In this document: positions 34,306 through 46,459 of the stretch, piece after piece | How positions within the stretch are numbered: the stretch's first letter is position 1 | Layout: each line of letters begins with the position of its first letter | Origin: Luscinia megarhynchos | Lineage: Eukaryota; Chordata; Aves; Passeriformes; Turdidae | Assembly (NCBI GenBank): GCA_034336665.1 | Contig: CM067592.1 | Location: forward strand, 53,930,473 to 53,994,472 | Direction of reading: 5' to 3' | Length of the DNA: 64,000 nt | Position numbers and translations under genes: made by a program | The notes under the pieces: model-generated | Told to the model about the DNA's origin: nothing | Databases searched by the model: none | Seen by the model: only the letters and a program-made list of their open reading frames with translations

Positions 34306-36082
34306 CTGAGTGCCAGTGCAACGAGAAGCCCTCACTTACCCACTGTCAGAAGGCAAACACAGCCTGGGGTGAGAAGATGTTCTCCCTGTCTAGTTCACAC
34401 CACAGTTTTGGCTGCCCACAGGTAAAATTGTCACCCACTCACCAGCCACATGCCTCTGTACCCACAGGCTAGGCACTTATGCCTTGAAAAGAGGAAGCAC
34501 AACATTTAAATAGTCTTGTAGCTGCTTCCAGTGCCCTAAAAGAGTGTCCAGTCACCAATCTGGAGACCTCAACAGAAAAACGAAGGCATGGCAACTTCCT
34601 CCAACAAAAGAAGAATACTACATCTTTTCTTGGAGGCAGAACAAAACCGTAATCTTATCCAGTGCTTATATCAGCTGTGTCTACATGGACACCATGAAAT
34701 GAGATCCTAAAAATCATCCTGGCAGTTTTGTAAACAAATAAACTATGAGATTTTATCTGTTGTATAATTTTATCTGCTCAGGTGATAGATTTATTGTGTT
34801 AATACGAAACATGACTTTAAAAAATTGTGATTGCTTGTAATCTAGCCGGTCTTGATTGTATCAACATTTTGCTGCAAGGCAAAAATGTGACTCTGAAAAA
34901 TACCCTGGTCTTGTGCAATCTGGAACTTACATAGAAGAGATGTTATCAGAATGTATCCAAACATTAGTTACCATCAAAAGGGAGGGGGGGAGAGCAGGAG
35001 AGACCTGTATGACAACACTAAACTGTGTTTATCTTCTTCAAGGCATGGACTCTAGACCATTGCCTGGCTTATAGGCTTAAAGAATATTACCCAACATGGG
35101 ATTGTGCTCTCTAATGTGACTGAAAATATGGTACACAAGCAGGTTTCCACTGCCCTGCTCTCCCCCTACTTCTGGTCTTTTTGTGTGAAAACAATCTAAT
35201 TAATATATTAACTAAAAAACCTAAATTTACAGACACCTGCAGACAGATTCCTTTGTATTAAACATCTCTGTAACGCCACTCACTTCAGTGTAGAGACTCA
35301 GTTTAATTTAGTGTAAGGTAACTCTGAAACTTGCTTCTTAGATTAGAACAAAGGTCAAAAGGGGAGTCTAATGGATCATTTATTGTTAGAAATGTTCAAC
35401 AGTTCCATAGGAAAGTAACAAATTTTAAAATGTATAAAATCGTGATAGATAGTGAAGAAAGAATTTTTAAAATATCCAGGCTACGTAATGTGAAAGGAAA
35501 AGGATGATCAGTATACTTGTAAAATATATTTTAAAATAATCTCTTTATCTATAAACTATTCTATGGCTCAGTATATTTGCTAAGTGTCATATTTTAGTCT
35601 ATTTCCTTTGGAACCTTATTACTTAGAGATCAAGAATGGGGAAATTAACTTTTAACCCATGCCAACAATTTTATTTTAGTTTAAAAAATTGAGATTATGC
35701 AAAAGCAGGAAACTTAGAAAAAGGAAAAGTTGAACTTGGACAAGATTTTGGAGGGAACCATGTTTACCAACAGATCTTTGAATTTTTTATGTACAAATTT
35801 CAAACACAGTAGCTTTGTTTACTGTGGCTGTCTAGCTGAATCTGAGCACAAACCCATTGTACTGGTTTGCAAAAAGTCATCAAATCGCTCCAGTGACAGT
35901 ATCTTATGTGAATGCACATACTGTAGAGCACTTACACAAAGCTGCCAAGTCTTCATTATTACTTGACATAATTTTTAGTCCATTGGAAGGTATTTACTCA
36001 CTCTGAATTATTAGTGTGTGGTACCTACTTTAAACCCTTAATTAATATTACCTAAATATGTATTACAGGTAGTTTAAAGGTG
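34306..36082. other. AT-rich noncoding DNA
   Basis: Nothing gene-like is recognised. There is a G run at 34985-34991. Short frames of 72 and 78 codons are unremarkable. Confidence 0.55.
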
Positions 36083-36395
36083 GATTTCAAGAGGATGAGG
36101 TCAGACTGTTCTCTCTGGTGCCCAGTGACAGCACAAGGGTCAACATGCATGAAGCAGAATAAATGAAGTTTCATCTGAATATGAGGTTAAACTTCTCTAC
36201 TTAGTGAGGGTGGGAGAGCACTGGAACAGGCTGTGAGGAGAGGTGATGGAGCCTCCTTCTCTGGAGATTTTCAGAAGCCACATGGACACACAGTCCATGC
36301 AACCTGCTCTAGGTGAACCTGCCTCAGCAGGGCAATTGGACAGGATGATCTCCAGAGCTCCCTTCCATCCAAACCGTTTTGTGATTCTGTGAAAT
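36083..36395 (+). mobile_element. CR1 LINE 3' fragment, plus orientation
   Basis: The only CR1 copy here in plus orientation. It reads TCAGACTGTTCTCTCTGGTG, a CCAGTGACAGCACAAG word, GGAACAGGCTGTGAGGAGAG, a GGAGCCTCCTTCTCTGGAGA word, ACAGGATGATCTCCAGAG and CCCTTCCATCCAAACC, and ends with the TTTTGTGATTCTGTG terminus. Its 3' end points toward the oppositely oriented copy that starts about 800 bp downstream. Confidence 0.93.
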
Positions 36396-37190
36396 TAGAA
36401 GAAGTACATTGTAGTTTTTGATCCATTGTTGAACATTCCCCAAGGAAGTAGTTGTGGAAAGTGTGGAAAGGGGCTGCGTGGTGTAAACCCTTGCTCACAG
36501 CCCTCTACTCTGGCATGCTTGCAGTCTATTTGCTCTCTAGGGAGTTATTTGATCCTGTATTTTCTCATTCTGTGTTTGTATTCTGCCCATAATGCTGCTG
36601 CCAGTGGATTGCAAACACCACCACCTTCAACAGGCAACAAAGTGGAGAGGATCATGAAAATGTGTTCATGTTTACAGGCAAGGAGACAGTATTCCCTGGG
36701 CTTTCCTCTGAGCTTGGCCTTTGTCTATTGCACCAGTGAATGAATACACCCTTCCCTTTCCTGCAAGGAAAAAGGAGCTGTACTACTCTTTTGTCAACTG
36801 CTTCTGACAGCTCCATCTTTCCTCTCAACCTGTTTGGAGTAGCCATCAGTCCCCACAGTAACCTGTGAGAATACAATATGTATGCAATTCACAGGCTTGA
36901 TGTGATGCAGGTGCAAAAGCAAGGAATGCTGCATGTGTGCACTCTACAGAAAGCACCTGAGGTATGGTCTTGATGCTAATTCTGTCTGCTCTCCTGTGGG
37001 CTGTGCTGGGCTCCAGCCAGGAGAGGTGCTCTGTGTCTATATAATTTAGCTTAGCACTACAGAGCTGTCCACTCACTGCCCCTCAAGGGATGGGGGAGAG
37101 CTGGAAAAATGTAAAACTCATGAGTTAAAAGAAAGAAGTGTAATAGGACAGAAGAGGAAAGGGACAGATAAAGTAATTGCAAAACAAAGT
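36396..37190. other. Unique noncoding DNA between two CR1 copies
   Basis: No gene is seen. A 105-codon plus frame (36426-36743) has no recognisable motif. Confidence 0.55.
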
Positions 37191-37618
37191 CATAGAACCA
37201 CAGAATATTTTGAATTAGAAAGGTCCCAGAATCATCGAAAAATCATCGAAGTCCAACTCCTAGCTACACAGGACAGTCCTGAAAATCACACCATGTGTCT
37301 GAGAGCATTGTCCAGAAACTTCTTGAGCTCTCTCAGGCTGGGGCTGTGACCACCTCCCTGGAGAGCCTATTCAGTGCCCAAACACCCCCTGGGGGAAGAA
37401 TATTTTCCTGATACCCAGCCTAAACCTCTCCTGGCACAACTTTGGGCCACTCCCTCACATCTGTCCCTGTCCTCACAGAGCAGGGATCAGTGCCTGCCCC
37501 TCCTGCTCCCTCACAAGAAGCTGTGACTGCAGTGAGGTCTCCCCTCAGTCTCCTCCAGGCTGAACAGACCAAGTGCTGCTCCCTGTATGGCTTCTCCCTC
37601 TGAACCCTTCACCATCAT
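37191..37618 (-). mobile_element. CR1 LINE 3' fragment, about 430 bp
   Basis: Starts CATAGAACCACAGAATATTT. It continues through TCATCGAAGTCCAACTCCT, CTCCCTGGAGAGCCTATTC, AACCTCTCCTGGCACAACTT, CCTGTCCTCACAGAGCAGGG, CTCCAGGCTGAACAGACCA and TGTATGGCTTCTCC, all reverse-complemented CR1 landmarks. A small internal duplication (AATCATCGAAAAATCATCGA at 37231) lies in the 3' part. Preservation is good, implying a younger copy than those at 3.4 and 17 kb. Confidence 0.94.
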
Positions 37619-38429
37619 CTACACGATTATTTTCAGGTACAAAACAAGTACAAGGAAGGACAGAAAACATTTTTGGATTTTTACAGATGGAGATAGGATT
37701 ATGCACTCAAAGGGGAATTATAGGATCAATTTTTCTTTTTTGCTCCTTATGATAACGACAAAAGTCTAAATCACTGTTTTGTATGGAACCTGAAATGTTT
37801 GGCATCTCCTATTTTTGAAGTTTGTAGATCTTTCTTTCTGTTAGTGTTTCCTACTGAGCCATCTCTCATTTGCTCTTGTCTTATTCTTTGGTCATTTTTT
37901 ACCCCTCCACCTTCTCTCTTCCAATGTCCTGTGAATGGAAGTCAAAAGGCTCTCTAGAGATCTTAGTGCTGTCCTAGTCCTTTTTCCTCTCATCTGGAAG
38001 GCAGGTTGGTTGTGCAAACAGTGCAGTCAATCAAACATTTACCTGGAATCAATTGTGCAAACAATGTTATCAAATGCAAAGAGAGATAAGAACAGAAATC
38101 AAATGCAAACAGATTGCATGAGCAAACTGGAAAAGTCAATAGTATAAATAAAACTAAGGTGGTATAAGTAAAAAAACGACAAAAATTAAAGGGAAGCAAC
38201 ATCAGCAAGGGTGCACAAAAAGGTCGCAAAAAAGTAATAAAATGCAAATAAAGTAAAAAACAAGCAACTGTGTCTAGGCTGGGGTAATTCTTATAGTGCA
38301 AATACTCTGTACTGTTGAGAAAGCCCAGGTGACAACATTCATGGTTCCATAAAAGGAAGGTAAAACTTCGTAACAACTTGTGTCAACACTTGAAATAGTG
38401 ACCAACACTGCACATGACAACAGCCCCTG
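37619..38429. other. AT-rich noncoding DNA
   Basis: No family match. A 128-codon minus frame (37990-38376) is hydrophobic and cysteine-rich because its plus strand is purine-rich (many AAA, GAA and GCA words), a usual artefact. Confidence 0.5.
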
Positions 38430-39100
38430 AAATTGCTTCTGTGGGAGACTGCTGCTGCAGTAGGAGCAGAGAGGCCTGAGGGAGGCACGCAGGCTGTGTG
38501 GCTGGAAGGTGCAGGAAAGGGAAGGGTGCATTCATTCACTGCTGCAGCCTGCACAGCAGGCAGAGACAGAGCCTCCCGTGACCTCTTGCTCAGGAAGCTC
38601 TGGCTACTGGGATGTGACAAGGGGTGGGAGATGTTCCTGCTATGCAGAGAACAGGCAGGTGCTGGAGCTAAGTGAGGGCCTGAATGAAAAATCAGCCTGG
38701 ATTAGCCATCTGGAGGGGACGCTCCTGCAGCAGAGCAGGCATGCAGCTGGTGAGATAGAAGGAGGACGGTTGGCTAGGTGTCTTATTGCTGGCATTATCC
38801 ATCTCTTGAATACAAGAACACCCTGGAGATGCTGGGAGGATTTTTGACTATTACCAAAACACTGCTTTTTTGTGCAGTGCTCTCTCATGCCAGCTGTGTT
38901 TTTCTTCCTCCTTCCTTCCAGCCATCTTCTCCAACGGACCAGGAGAACATCTCCTGCCCCACCTCTTCCTCTATTGAAGCACCTGCTTTGCTGGGTTCCA
39001 GTTTGCTCTCAGCTTGTGGACCAAAAAGATCTGCTGGACAGACAGACAGACAGAAGACATCCCCCAGCTTCTGCCCTGAGAATTCTTGACCTTCCCTCAT
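38430..39100. other. GC-raised segment, unassigned
   Basis: Many frames on both strands stay open (up to 133 codons, 38872-39273), so no single one is favoured. TTTCTTCCTCCTTCCTTCCAG, ending at 38921, is a good acceptor-like site. The frame after it is open to 39088, but its serine/proline-rich peptide is not recognised. A (CAGA)n microsatellite sits at about 39037-39055. No repeat family is recognised. Confidence 0.3.
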
Positions 39101-40044
39101 CTTCTGCTGCTGGGCTGCAACACACTGTTGTGCAGTGTGCAACCTCTGCACATTCAAATTTTCGGTCACAGAGAAATCAATTAAATTTTGTCACTAAACA
39201 GAACCACATAAAATATCAACATGTAGCTTCTGAGTTTGGAAATACTTTGCCCCAAACAAAAATGTGCCCCTAAACCTTGTTCCAGCAGAGTGACATCTTT
39301 CCCCCGCCTTCAAATGCTGTTAAGGAGCAGAGGTAAACTCTGGGTAAACTCATACAAATAGTGACTACAGAAGTGGGCAAATTCTGTCATCCAGATTTGG
39401 GGGGGAGAAATTCTGTCTACTTGTTTCTATCTTTGATGCCACAGTAGGGAAACCACAAAGCTCTGGCTAGATATTAGGAAGTCTGTGCTTACTTGCTGTT
39501 CTTTCCTTTCTTTCCCATCCAAGAACAGACTGGCAATGTTGTGTACGGTATTTTTTCTGTACTTTCACTTTAATTCCAGCTAGGATTTTAAAATTGCAGA
39601 AAAACTTAGTTACTTGGAAAGAGACAAGTATTTTTATTTCTGAGGAAAAAGAAAAGTTTTTTTGTAGGAAGGAAAGGTGAAAATTTGACCCTTTTCAAGA
39701 CTTTGTATTCAATCATTAGATTTAGTTCTTTGTAACACTAGTTACTCATCTCAGTTTATTCACTTTTATGACTACTATAATTTAGCCATAACAAGATACA
39801 AAACACAGATGGAATACCCTGTCTAAACAAAATATATTGATATTTGTACTGTGTTACAAAAAGTCCTTCTAATATAAATACTTGTTATTTTCACTCTGCT
39901 GTGTTTGAATTTCAGCGTTAAACTGTTTCTATGATTCATTAATACCATGTCCAAAATATATTCCAGCTAAAATATTTAGGTACACTTTCATGATATATGT
40001 TAGTTTATATAGCAACATCTTGAGCACAGGAATAGTGACCACTT
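39101..40044. other. AT-rich noncoding DNA
   Basis: Nothing recognised. There is a G run at 39400-39405. Confidence 0.6.
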
Positions 40045-40165
40045 AGTCTTGAGGACTGTAAAGATCCAAGAGAAATTACCTACCATACCTGTAATTGAAG
40101 TTCTCTTAAAGGTCATAACCCTCTATAGATCCACACTTACCCTCCTTCCTCCTCTTGGGATTTGG
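40045..40165 (-). repeat. Possible old dispersed repeat
   Basis: On the minus strand GAGAACTTCAATTACAGGTA is followed by a GGTAGGTAATTTCTCTTGG stretch. I associate this arrangement (a GAGAAC...TTACAGGTAAGTAA core next to a GTGTGGATCT word) with dispersed repeats in turtles and crocodilians. The memory is partial and I cannot name the family. The core is itself a loose inverted repeat. Confidence 0.28.
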
Positions 40166-41324
40166 AATACATTAGGCTTAGGATGGATTGTTTAGTTCTC
40201 TTTAGACCATAAAGAAACTGATGAAGAATAAGTCATGTGGTGCTCCCTGTAAGGCTTGTATATAATTGAGCATTATATAAGTCAATCTGACAGATGGCTA
40301 GAAATAAGCTTTGCAGTAACATGACTCAAATATTGCACTTAAAGTAATCATGATCTTCAAGTTATTTCAGTTGCATAAAAGTAATTAAATTTCCTTCTAC
40401 TGTTACAGCATCTACAAAGCCTCCTCTTTTAGGAATGTGAGAGTTGATTTGGCTAATAAACAATACCACGGTTTTATTACACAAAAAAAAGAAGCTCAGG
40501 TCTTTTTCTGTTTTTAAAAACATAGAGAAAGATTGCAAAAAATCACAGTAGAAGTTATATTTCTTAACAATGACAATGGCACAACACTATATTTATCATC
40601 CCAGATGGGACTCTCATGCTTTCTGTGCAAAAGATTGCTACTTTACTTAACATCTTCAGTATTAATTGCATGAATATAAAGGGCTGGCTTGAAGTTGCAG
40701 CTTTCAGTGTAGATGGCAGGTGCTGTGTTACAACTCTGATTTCATCCTGAATAAACAAAAATGCCCACTTTTTCACAAAGATTTTCCCCTCCCTTTGTTA
40801 TACTTATTTCAGCATCACATAGTATTAAAATGCCTACATATAAAAGGTCACTCTTTTTCCTTTCAAAACATTTCTTTGTGGTTTATATTCCCAGAGGTAC
40901 ACATAGAATCAACAATCGATAAGAGAACATCACATAACACTCTGACTTACCTTTGAGGAATATCATTTAGGTCAACACATTTTATCAGGTAAAGACTTTT
41001 ACAGACAATCATTTTGCTTTTAATGACATTTTCTAATCACTAAGTAGATTTTCTTTGAATAGCAATAATACAGCTTAGTTATTCAGTTTGATGCATTTTA
41101 GCAGGAAAAAAAACACCGAAAGACTTCATTCTGAGCAATCCAGTCAGATTTTTATGAACTGAAGCATTCCTTTTTTATAATTCTGAGCATTCCTGAAGTG
41201 GATAGAGACTTGGTTTCCTAAAGGATAGCTTAGCAAGTTTCCACTGCACTGTATAATCAGAAGAACACTAGCAGAATCCTAACAGTGGTGTCCTGGATTA
41301 TCTTACCATCTCTGAATTCTTAAA
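40166..41324. other. AT-rich noncoding DNA
   Basis: No gene or repeat is recognised. Confidence 0.6.
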
Positions 41325-41368
41325 TTTTAGCAGAGAAACTAATAAATTTTAGTGGAGAAACTAATAAA
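41325..41368. repeat. 22-bp tandem duplication
   Basis: Two adjacent units, TTTTAGCAGAGAAACTAATA (plus AA) at 41325-41346 and TTTTAGTGGAGAAACTAATA (plus AA) at 41347-41368, differ at two positions. A simple local duplication. Confidence 0.92.
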
Positions 41369-44159
41369 TTCTGCTACTTAAGGTCAAGTACATCTTTAAA
41401 AAATATTCTTTAAAGTTCAGGAAGGCTTTTTGTTTGTGGTATTATATTTTTCAAAGGGGTCACAAAGCAGCATAGAAGAGTTCTTTCAAAAGGCATGGTA
41501 TGGGTTGCTGTGAACAAGGTTAGTGTTTATAGTCCACTGTCAAAACCAAATTCAAATACCACATGAAATAGTTAAGCTTATTATTTTTCCAGTTTATTGA
41601 AGGATATAGAAGAGACAGAAAAGCTGTGATTTTGGAATTGTGTTAGTCCTGATATATTGCAGCTATTGATTACAATGTAATAGGGAAAATAATTTTAAAC
41701 TGTACATTCAAAAGTCATTGTAGTACTTTTCTATAATCTAATTTATGCTTTCCTGTATGGTAGGAACAAATACTCCTTTCCATGGAGACATATGTGAAAA
41801 CCATTTGAAGAAAAAATATCATCCCTACTAAGTATCTGGTCAGTTTCTGTATTGAAGACTTCAGAGTTTCAACTTTGTTGAAATTACATTTGTTTTTGTG
41901 TGCCATGCCTTCAAAAGTCTAGTGCAACAAGGTTGTGCAACAACTCATATGCATTATGATCACATATTTGTCATAGGTTCATTTTATTGTTCAGTGCAGA
42001 GAAACAAAGCATGTTCAATACTTTTTTCTCTTCATTATTCAGAGCATAGCCCTCTGCTTAGGATACATTTCTTACACCCTCTATTACATTAAAAGCTGTT
42101 AATTGCCTCTTGATCATTTCTGTCATTTACCAGCTTATGCAAAGGATGTAAAGAAACTCTAACTTGTTATGTTTTATCCATTTACTTCAGTCTTCCTCAC
42201 ACAGTGTGCAGTCACTCAGTTGAAGAAAATATTAAGGATGCTGGATTCAGCCAACAGGAAGAACACCAGTCATTGACACTTCTTTATGCAGCAGCAGAGA
42301 TAAGAGAGGTGGTGCCTGGGGCTGAAAATAGTGTTCTGGAAAGCCAGCTTCTGCTGTTCTTGGGAAGTAGTCCCACAGAGGAATTAGGTTGCCCAAGCAG
42401 CACAGAGCATGATCTGGATATCCCACAACCACATGTAATTTTGACTCTTCACTTCGTGACTGAGTACTTGGCTGAGCCTGCGCTGTGCTAAGCATATGCT
42501 TGAGGAGCCTAAAAGTTACAGTATGTACTTGTACTGCTAATAAAATTTTACTGGTGGGGAAGCTCACTTTTTTCTTAAATTGTGGAAATTAAATCAGTGG
42601 CCTAATATTGTGGTATCTCTGTATCATAATTTCCAGGCTTAGTTTATGGATCTGAAAGATCCCATAGTGCTTCTCCACTGGATGGTACACAGCCAGGCAA
42701 AGTAGAGGGGGTCACTCAGAAGGATTTGATTTGAAGAGCAATAAATAAGTAAATATGCCATGACAATTTTAAGGTCAAAAATAACCTTAACAGTCTGCTG
42801 ATAGCATGGGAAAAGAATAGTCACTTGTACCATCATGACAGAGCTTCCTTTTCTTCCTTTCTAGCTGTGCATGCTGAGTTCAGTGGGGTGCAGACCACGT
42901 GTGTGAAGTTTAGTGCTCCTGTAAATCATTCTGTGATGTATCTGGGTAGGATTCAGTGTGCTCCACAGGCAGTAACAAGCAGGCCACCTTGAGGATATAC
43001 ATGTGAACCCCAAAGCATTTGATTACTTGTGTGTGCAGAGAGCTCAAGGACCCTCTCTGATTGGTCTGAAAAATGAAGAAAGCATGAGAATATACTAGAT
43101 TTCCTCTCCTGTCAACTCAGTGGTTTAAAATGTATCTCTTCCCCCATACTAAATTCTGCAACTTCTGTTGAAGAAAAGCAATTATTTGAGGAGATTGATC
43201 ATGGCAAAAATGATGGTGAGGGAGTTTCTGTGTTTCTTCACTACTTTAATCTTTCACTACTTTTTTCTTCCTATGGAGAGGGCCAAGGGCAGGATGATCT
43301 CAAAGGAAGATTTTCTAATATTGAGTGCCTGGGCTATGTTTGTACAAGACAAAAAGTAAGAACAGCAGGGGGAGAGAAGATATCTTGAAAGGGTAGGCTT
43401 CCTTTCTCCTGGTGCAGGTGCAATTTAGGAAGCGAATACAGAAATTATCTGTCATTTGTGACAAAAGGCAGTCAGGATCAGAAAAGGTTGGCCCTGAGTG
43501 AAAATGTGTTTCCTTGTGATTACAGGATGACAAAGTACACGGAGAGTACATCACAATTTATGGGTTTTTTAGAGGCTATATTTTTTAAATATACTCTATT
43601 GGACATAATATCTATGACAAATGGCTCTGGATTTGCACCATGAATAGAATCAGCCTGCAAAGGTGGCAGTGACATAAAACTGGCATTTGAAGGTACTTTC
43701 TCATAAGTCATTTAGTTCTGTTTATAAGATAAATCTTATTTTCATGCAAACAAATCTGCAGAGAACCCTATTGTGTTCTAAGGCTAAAGTGATGCAAGGG
43801 GAAAATATGTGTCATATTGGTAAGTCTGTGCTCTTTTAAAAGGCTATAAAATATTCAGCTAAATACACATGAAAAGTGTTCTGAAAAATGTGACCCCAGA
43901 CACATTTCCTTGGTTTCTCTAGGAACCTGTAAAGTAGTTTGTTTATTGTGGGCAAAGAACATAAGGAAGGCACACTGACAGCATCAAATTCACCTGGAAA
44001 TATTCGTGTTAGCAAAAAGGACCCCTTGTGCTCCCACAACAACACGTCAGCCTCCTCAACTTGGCCTCTTAAAAGATGGGTGGAATTGTATTTGGTGCAC
44101 TGGGCCTTGTGGAATTACACAAGTCTAAAGAAAACTACTACAGCATCTGTCTTCTTTCA
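41369..44159. other. Unique noncoding DNA
   Basis: No gene is recognised. A region at 42200-42500 is open on both strands (95 codons plus, 106 minus) without a known peptide. At 43720-43765, TTTATAAGATAAATC and TTTTCATGCAAACAAATC words look POU/FOX-like. Confidence 0.5.
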
Positions 44160-44360
44160 AGCAGATTGTCAACGAGAGGCGGGGGGAAGGGGAGAAGGGG
44201 AAACTTTGCGGGGATGTTTTAAAGCCTGGAGATAAACTGTCGCTTTGAGCCTTGACAGCTCGGGAGGCTGACACATGCACTGCTCCCTGGGGGCTGTCCT
44301 GCAGCTCGGCAGGCTGATCACAGCTGCTGGGCTGTGACGCCACAGCGCTTGCCTGACCCG
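44160..44360. promoter_or_regulatory. Small GC-rich islet with a CRE-like word
   Basis: An abrupt GC-rich patch: GAGGCGGGGGGAAGGGG near 44174, several CpGs, and GTGACGCCA (44334-44342), a CRE/ATF half-site context. Repeated AGCTCGG and AGGCTGA words occur at 44259-44321. It has promoter-like composition without a TATA box or a clear downstream exon, so function is inference. Confidence 0.25.
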
Positions 44361-45289
44361 ACATAATGGGCAGCTACTTACTGCAAACAAGGTAGATGGA
44401 AGAACATAGACTTAAATGATGCTCTGGTGTAAGAAGGAATACACCAGGGCCCCCAGTCAATCTTCTGGGCTCTTTTTTTTCTCTTTCCCTTCTTTTTCTG
44501 GGATTGTTTATTCCCTCCCCAAGGAACAGGTGACTGTGGCACAGTACTAAGCTTCCCTTCTCTGGATCAATTGAAAGAGGTGAAGAAATTATTGCAGGAC
44601 AATAAAGAGAAAGAGAAAATGAACTTTGGGTAACCATACCAACAGTTTGATTTGCTTGTTTTTCATGTATTACTGAAATAATACATGGAGGGGGTTGCAA
44701 GAATGCTGTCAGCTTAGTTCCATCGTGGAAGCGTGATAATACTTGACAGGTGAAGAGCAGGTGCCAATGAACCCTTGCAAATATTGTGTATTGCATGACC
44801 CCAAACACATCTGTTTCAAGTATTTCTCGCACACCACACTTCCAGCTATGACTGTGTCAAGGCAGATGTACTCCACATTTCTGCTTCCTGCTGTGGCAAG
44901 AAGGTAGTGAGCTGAAGGAAACCCTGTAGTACAGATGTCATTCTCCACTGATGTAAAACATTGTTGTTCCAATATGCTGGCTTAGATCAGATGAAAAAGT
45001 CATCCTGCTTGGCCAATGCAAGTATACATGTGAACACGGTGTTTAAATAAAGTTTGGACTTACATGACATTGGTGCAGTTTCAGCAAAAACAGAAAGATA
45101 AGACAACCTGCTGAAAGTCTCAATTTCATTTTATGTTTCCTGACCTTTCTCTGTTTCTATGATATCACTACATTTCATTCTTCGGCACAAATGACTTTTT
45201 TTTTTGTTTGTTTAGAGTAGGTTTAGCAAAAAAGTGTAAAGATATTTATACAAAAGCTAATTTTTCATTTATTTTCTAAAGAAAACTTT
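44361..45289. other. Noncoding DNA with the window's longest open frame
   Basis: The longest frame in the window (152 codons, minus, 44374-44832) lies here. Its peptide has no recognisable domain, and a tract rich in Arg, Lys and Glu corresponds to the pyrimidine-rich run at 44465-44505. I do not call it a gene. A T-rich tract sits at 45195-45213. Confidence 0.45.
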
Positions 45290-45420
45290 GGTTTTACGAT
45301 GGATTTTGGCAGCTGCCTTCATTCATATAAGCCATATTAGCATATTTGCATATATCCCCAAGCATCTGACTTGGCTGGGAGTTAAAAACCAGAAACCTGA
45401 GATGTTTTGATGGGTTTCAA
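45290..45420. promoter_or_regulatory. Candidate conserved noncoding element
   Basis: Within 50 bp are an E-box CAGCTG (45310-45315), a CArG-like CCATATTAG (45332-45340) and a perfect octamer ATTTGCAT (45344-45351) inside an AGCATATTTGCATATA context. Clustered high-information sites in non-repetitive DNA suggest an enhancer, but this is by eye only. Confidence 0.25.
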
Positions 45421-46459
45421 TATTTAAATTCCATGAATGAAAGAATTTTATACTGCAGGTGTGCTGACCTTAGAATGTTCAACTGAAGACATTATCAGAA
45501 GTGATACACTTTCATTACATTCTGCGAGTGCACATAATGTTTTATACATGCCACCCTTTAAAATATTGATATACTTCCTTGATGCACTCTCCAGACCTAG
45601 ATGCTTTGAAGCCTTATTAAAAAATTTGAGCTAACTGACATTGGAAGATGTTAATTATGAAGCAGGAAGGAGAACTGCTTGCTGATCAGCTCTATTAGAA
45701 TGTGATAGAGTTACTGATCAGTTCAACAGAGGTATCTCAGCAGTGATATTTAAATATTTAAATATTTAATAATATTTAAAAAGACAGCTCCTATACTGGG
45801 TACTACAACAGAACGGAGTCTAGGACCTTTGGATGGGACACTGAGCAACCTTGCCATAACCTTGGTGTGCCATCAGGTGTGAAAGATCCAATGGGCAGAC
45901 ATGGCTCAGCCGCTCCATCCTTCTCTATCTTGACATAAACCCTTGTTTTGCTTTCACAATTTCACTGGACAATATTCAGGATCACATTGTATCTTTAGAC
46001 AAAATGTACCTACTGAAGACCTTAAAGAAGTAGCATAAAACACTGTGAGTAAATTTGGCATGTTCACATCAACCAGGCTCACGTCTGCCCATGGAGGATC
46101 TGGTCTCTGCATATGCCACACAAGTACAACCTCCTAAAATCTGTCTGCAGCACAACTGCAGCCTTTCCATTCCTGCAAATCTGGCTAGCTGGCTTGGCAC
46201 AAAAACCAAACACACACTTGCACTCACAGATAAAGCAAAACTGAAATGAAATTGTCAATACATTCATGGTTATCTGGCATGAACCAACATGTCTCCACAT
46301 TGGTATGGCATACACATCATGTGCATCCAAAGGACATCCAAGGATTATGCAGCTGGTGGTTCGGAGATAAAAAGCGGTTTTGATCAGAAACTTCAGCATG
46401 AAGGGACTGACAGCAGTGTGAGACTGCATTCCTCAATACTACCATGAATAATCACACAT
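45421..46459. other. Noncoding DNA with an ATTTAA tandem
   Basis: The stretch 45746-45780 is a degenerate TATTTAAA tandem. Otherwise no gene or repeat is recognised; a 116-codon minus frame (46079-46429) has no known motif. Confidence 0.55.

Noticed and set aside
38872..39273. 133-codon plus frame after a good acceptor-like site
   Set aside because: Three or more frames on both strands are open here; low-complexity Ser/Pro/Leu peptide with no family match.
44374..44832. 152-codon minus-strand open frame, the longest in the window
   Set aside because: No recognisable domain; the length fits chance in 64 kb on six frames; part is shaped by a pyrimidine-rich tract.
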